Part shown: piece by piece, positions 5,490-5,910 of the stretch | How positions within the stretch are numbered: the stretch's first letter is position 1 | Layout of the letters: each line of letters opens with the position of its first letter | Assembly (NCBI GenBank): GCA_937906355.1 | Contig: CALCWF010000059.1 | Coordinates: forward strand, 1-5,910 | DNA from: an uncultured Rickettsiales bacterium | GTDB lineage: Bacteria; Pseudomonadota; Alphaproteobacteria; Rickettsiales; Deianiraeaceae | DNA length: 5,910 bases | Direction of reading: 5' to 3' | Made by a program: the position numbers and the translations under genes | The notes under the pieces: model-generated | What the model was told of the DNA's origin: nothing | Databases searched by the model: none | Seen by the model: the letters and a program-made list of their open reading frames with translations, nothing else

Positions 5490-5910
5490 TTATTTTACGT
5501 TCAAACTCTCTATTATCTCATTCAACTCCTCTAACGTTCGAAGATGTATATTCTTATACTCACAAAATGAAAGCATAGACTTCAAAGCGTCGTATCCCTC
5601 TACCGTCGTTTTCTTTAAATACTTGAACGCCCTCTTCGGTCTCTCAGCAAGCAACTCACCGAACGTTCTATTGCGCGACTTACGACATAAACAAGTAAGC
5701 ATTATATCTCCAATACCGGCTGGCTCAAGCAATAAATCCGTCTTAATCTTCATTCTCGTAAAAAGTCTCTTCACGTCATCAATACAACTCAGAATACAAT
5801 GTATACTCTCATTCGTAGAGCTACTCTTCATACTCCGATAACCAACATAAATCGCTATAATATTCTTCATAGCACCAAGTATCTCTATCGCCTCCGGACT
5901 ACTACAATAC
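5490..5910 (-). CDS. gpsA: Glycerol-3-phosphate dehydrogenase [NAD(P)+], C-terminal part (cut by right edge)
   Basis: GpsA reduces dihydroxyacetone phosphate to sn-glycerol-3-phosphate for phospholipid synthesis. The frame is open from the window edge (the Met at 5870 is internal), giving about 139 C-terminal residues; the N-terminal Rossmann domain lies outside. Recognisable are AIEILGAMKNIIAI, matching the family's G-A-x-K-N with the catalytic lysine, AGIGDIMLTC, KSRNRTFG (the SRN.RFG substrate-binding motif) and TVEGYDAL. The segment DLLLEPAGIGDIMLTC through TVEGYDALK resembles rickettsial GpsA. Oddities: the usually Gly-rich helix start after the lysine reads YVGYRSMKSSSTNES, and the C-terminal MPI/LPI motif reads HLRT. 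About 33 residues follow TVEGY against about 52 in E. coli, so the end is short. tmk follows 133 bases downstream. Confidence 0.85.
   Translation of the reverse strand, partial: YCSSPEAIEILGAMKNIIAIYVGYRSMKSSSTNESIHCILSCIDDVKRLFTRMKIKTDLLLEPAGIGDIMLTCLCRKSRNRTFGELLAERPKRAFKYLKKTTVEGYDALKSMLSFCEYKNIHLRTLEELNEIIESLNVK

Noticed and set aside
1..5910. CRISPR array, tRNA, rRNA or insertion sequence
   Set aside because: No regularly spaced identical repeats, cloverleaf-like segments, transposase motifs or flanking inverted repeats were seen on either strand.

Overview
The window looks like a piece of an AT-rich alphaproteobacterial genome, probably a reduced or host-associated lineage (Rickettsiales-like or a low-GC gut alphaproteobacterium). 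Three things support this. TMK and the GpsA C-terminus resemble rickettsial family members as I recall them. The phage-type gene opens with a region that looks like DUF2793, a domain common in alphaproteobacterial phage/prophage tail proteins. tmk ends in TGA, so the standard bacterial code applies. Clear Shine-Dalgarno sequences are missing upstream of every complete gene. The + strand has far more C than G from about 600 to the right edge, whichever strand is coding.

Layout, left to right. (1) 1-880, minus strand: one open frame that is two unrelated proteins joined. The N-terminal ~97 residues are DapE-like (M20 peptidase family). The rest is the lectin-like domain found behind C1 cysteine peptidases in gut Clostridia. 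GC content and strand skew change at the junction near 590, so an assembly chimera is the leading explanation. (2) 881-1187: non-coding, with a promoter candidate, a 14-bp perfect palindrome and a 19-bp imperfect direct repeat. (3) 1188-2189, minus: a guanylate kinase domain carried behind a lipoprotein-like signal sequence and a ~115-residue basic low-complexity linker, with several family-conserved residues changed. (4) 2190-2477: divergent intergenic region with four degenerate ~20-bp phased repeats built on TGTCA, a TATAAT box and a 9-bp stem hairpin. (5) 2478-4508, plus: a long Asn/Thr/Lys-rich phage tail-fibre-like protein. Its natural C-terminus is in the +1 frame and runs to 4656, so the gene carries a frameshift near 4480-4505. 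(6) 4706-5356, minus: thymidylate kinase. (7) 5490-5910, minus: C-terminal part of NAD(P)H-dependent glycerol-3-phosphate dehydrogenase, cut by the window edge.

How the genes relate: gmk and tmk are nucleotide monophosphate kinases (GMP and dTMP), gpsA supplies glycerol-3-phosphate for phospholipids, and dapE belongs to lysine/diaminopimelate synthesis. These are ordinary chromosomal housekeeping genes, all on the minus (G+T-rich, probably leading) strand. The lone tail-fibre gene is on the opposite strand, has no other phage gene next to it, and already shows the local strand skew. That suggests a long-resident, possibly domesticated or decaying, phage gene. The most notable item is the guanylate kinase with an apparent membrane-export or lipoprotein leader.
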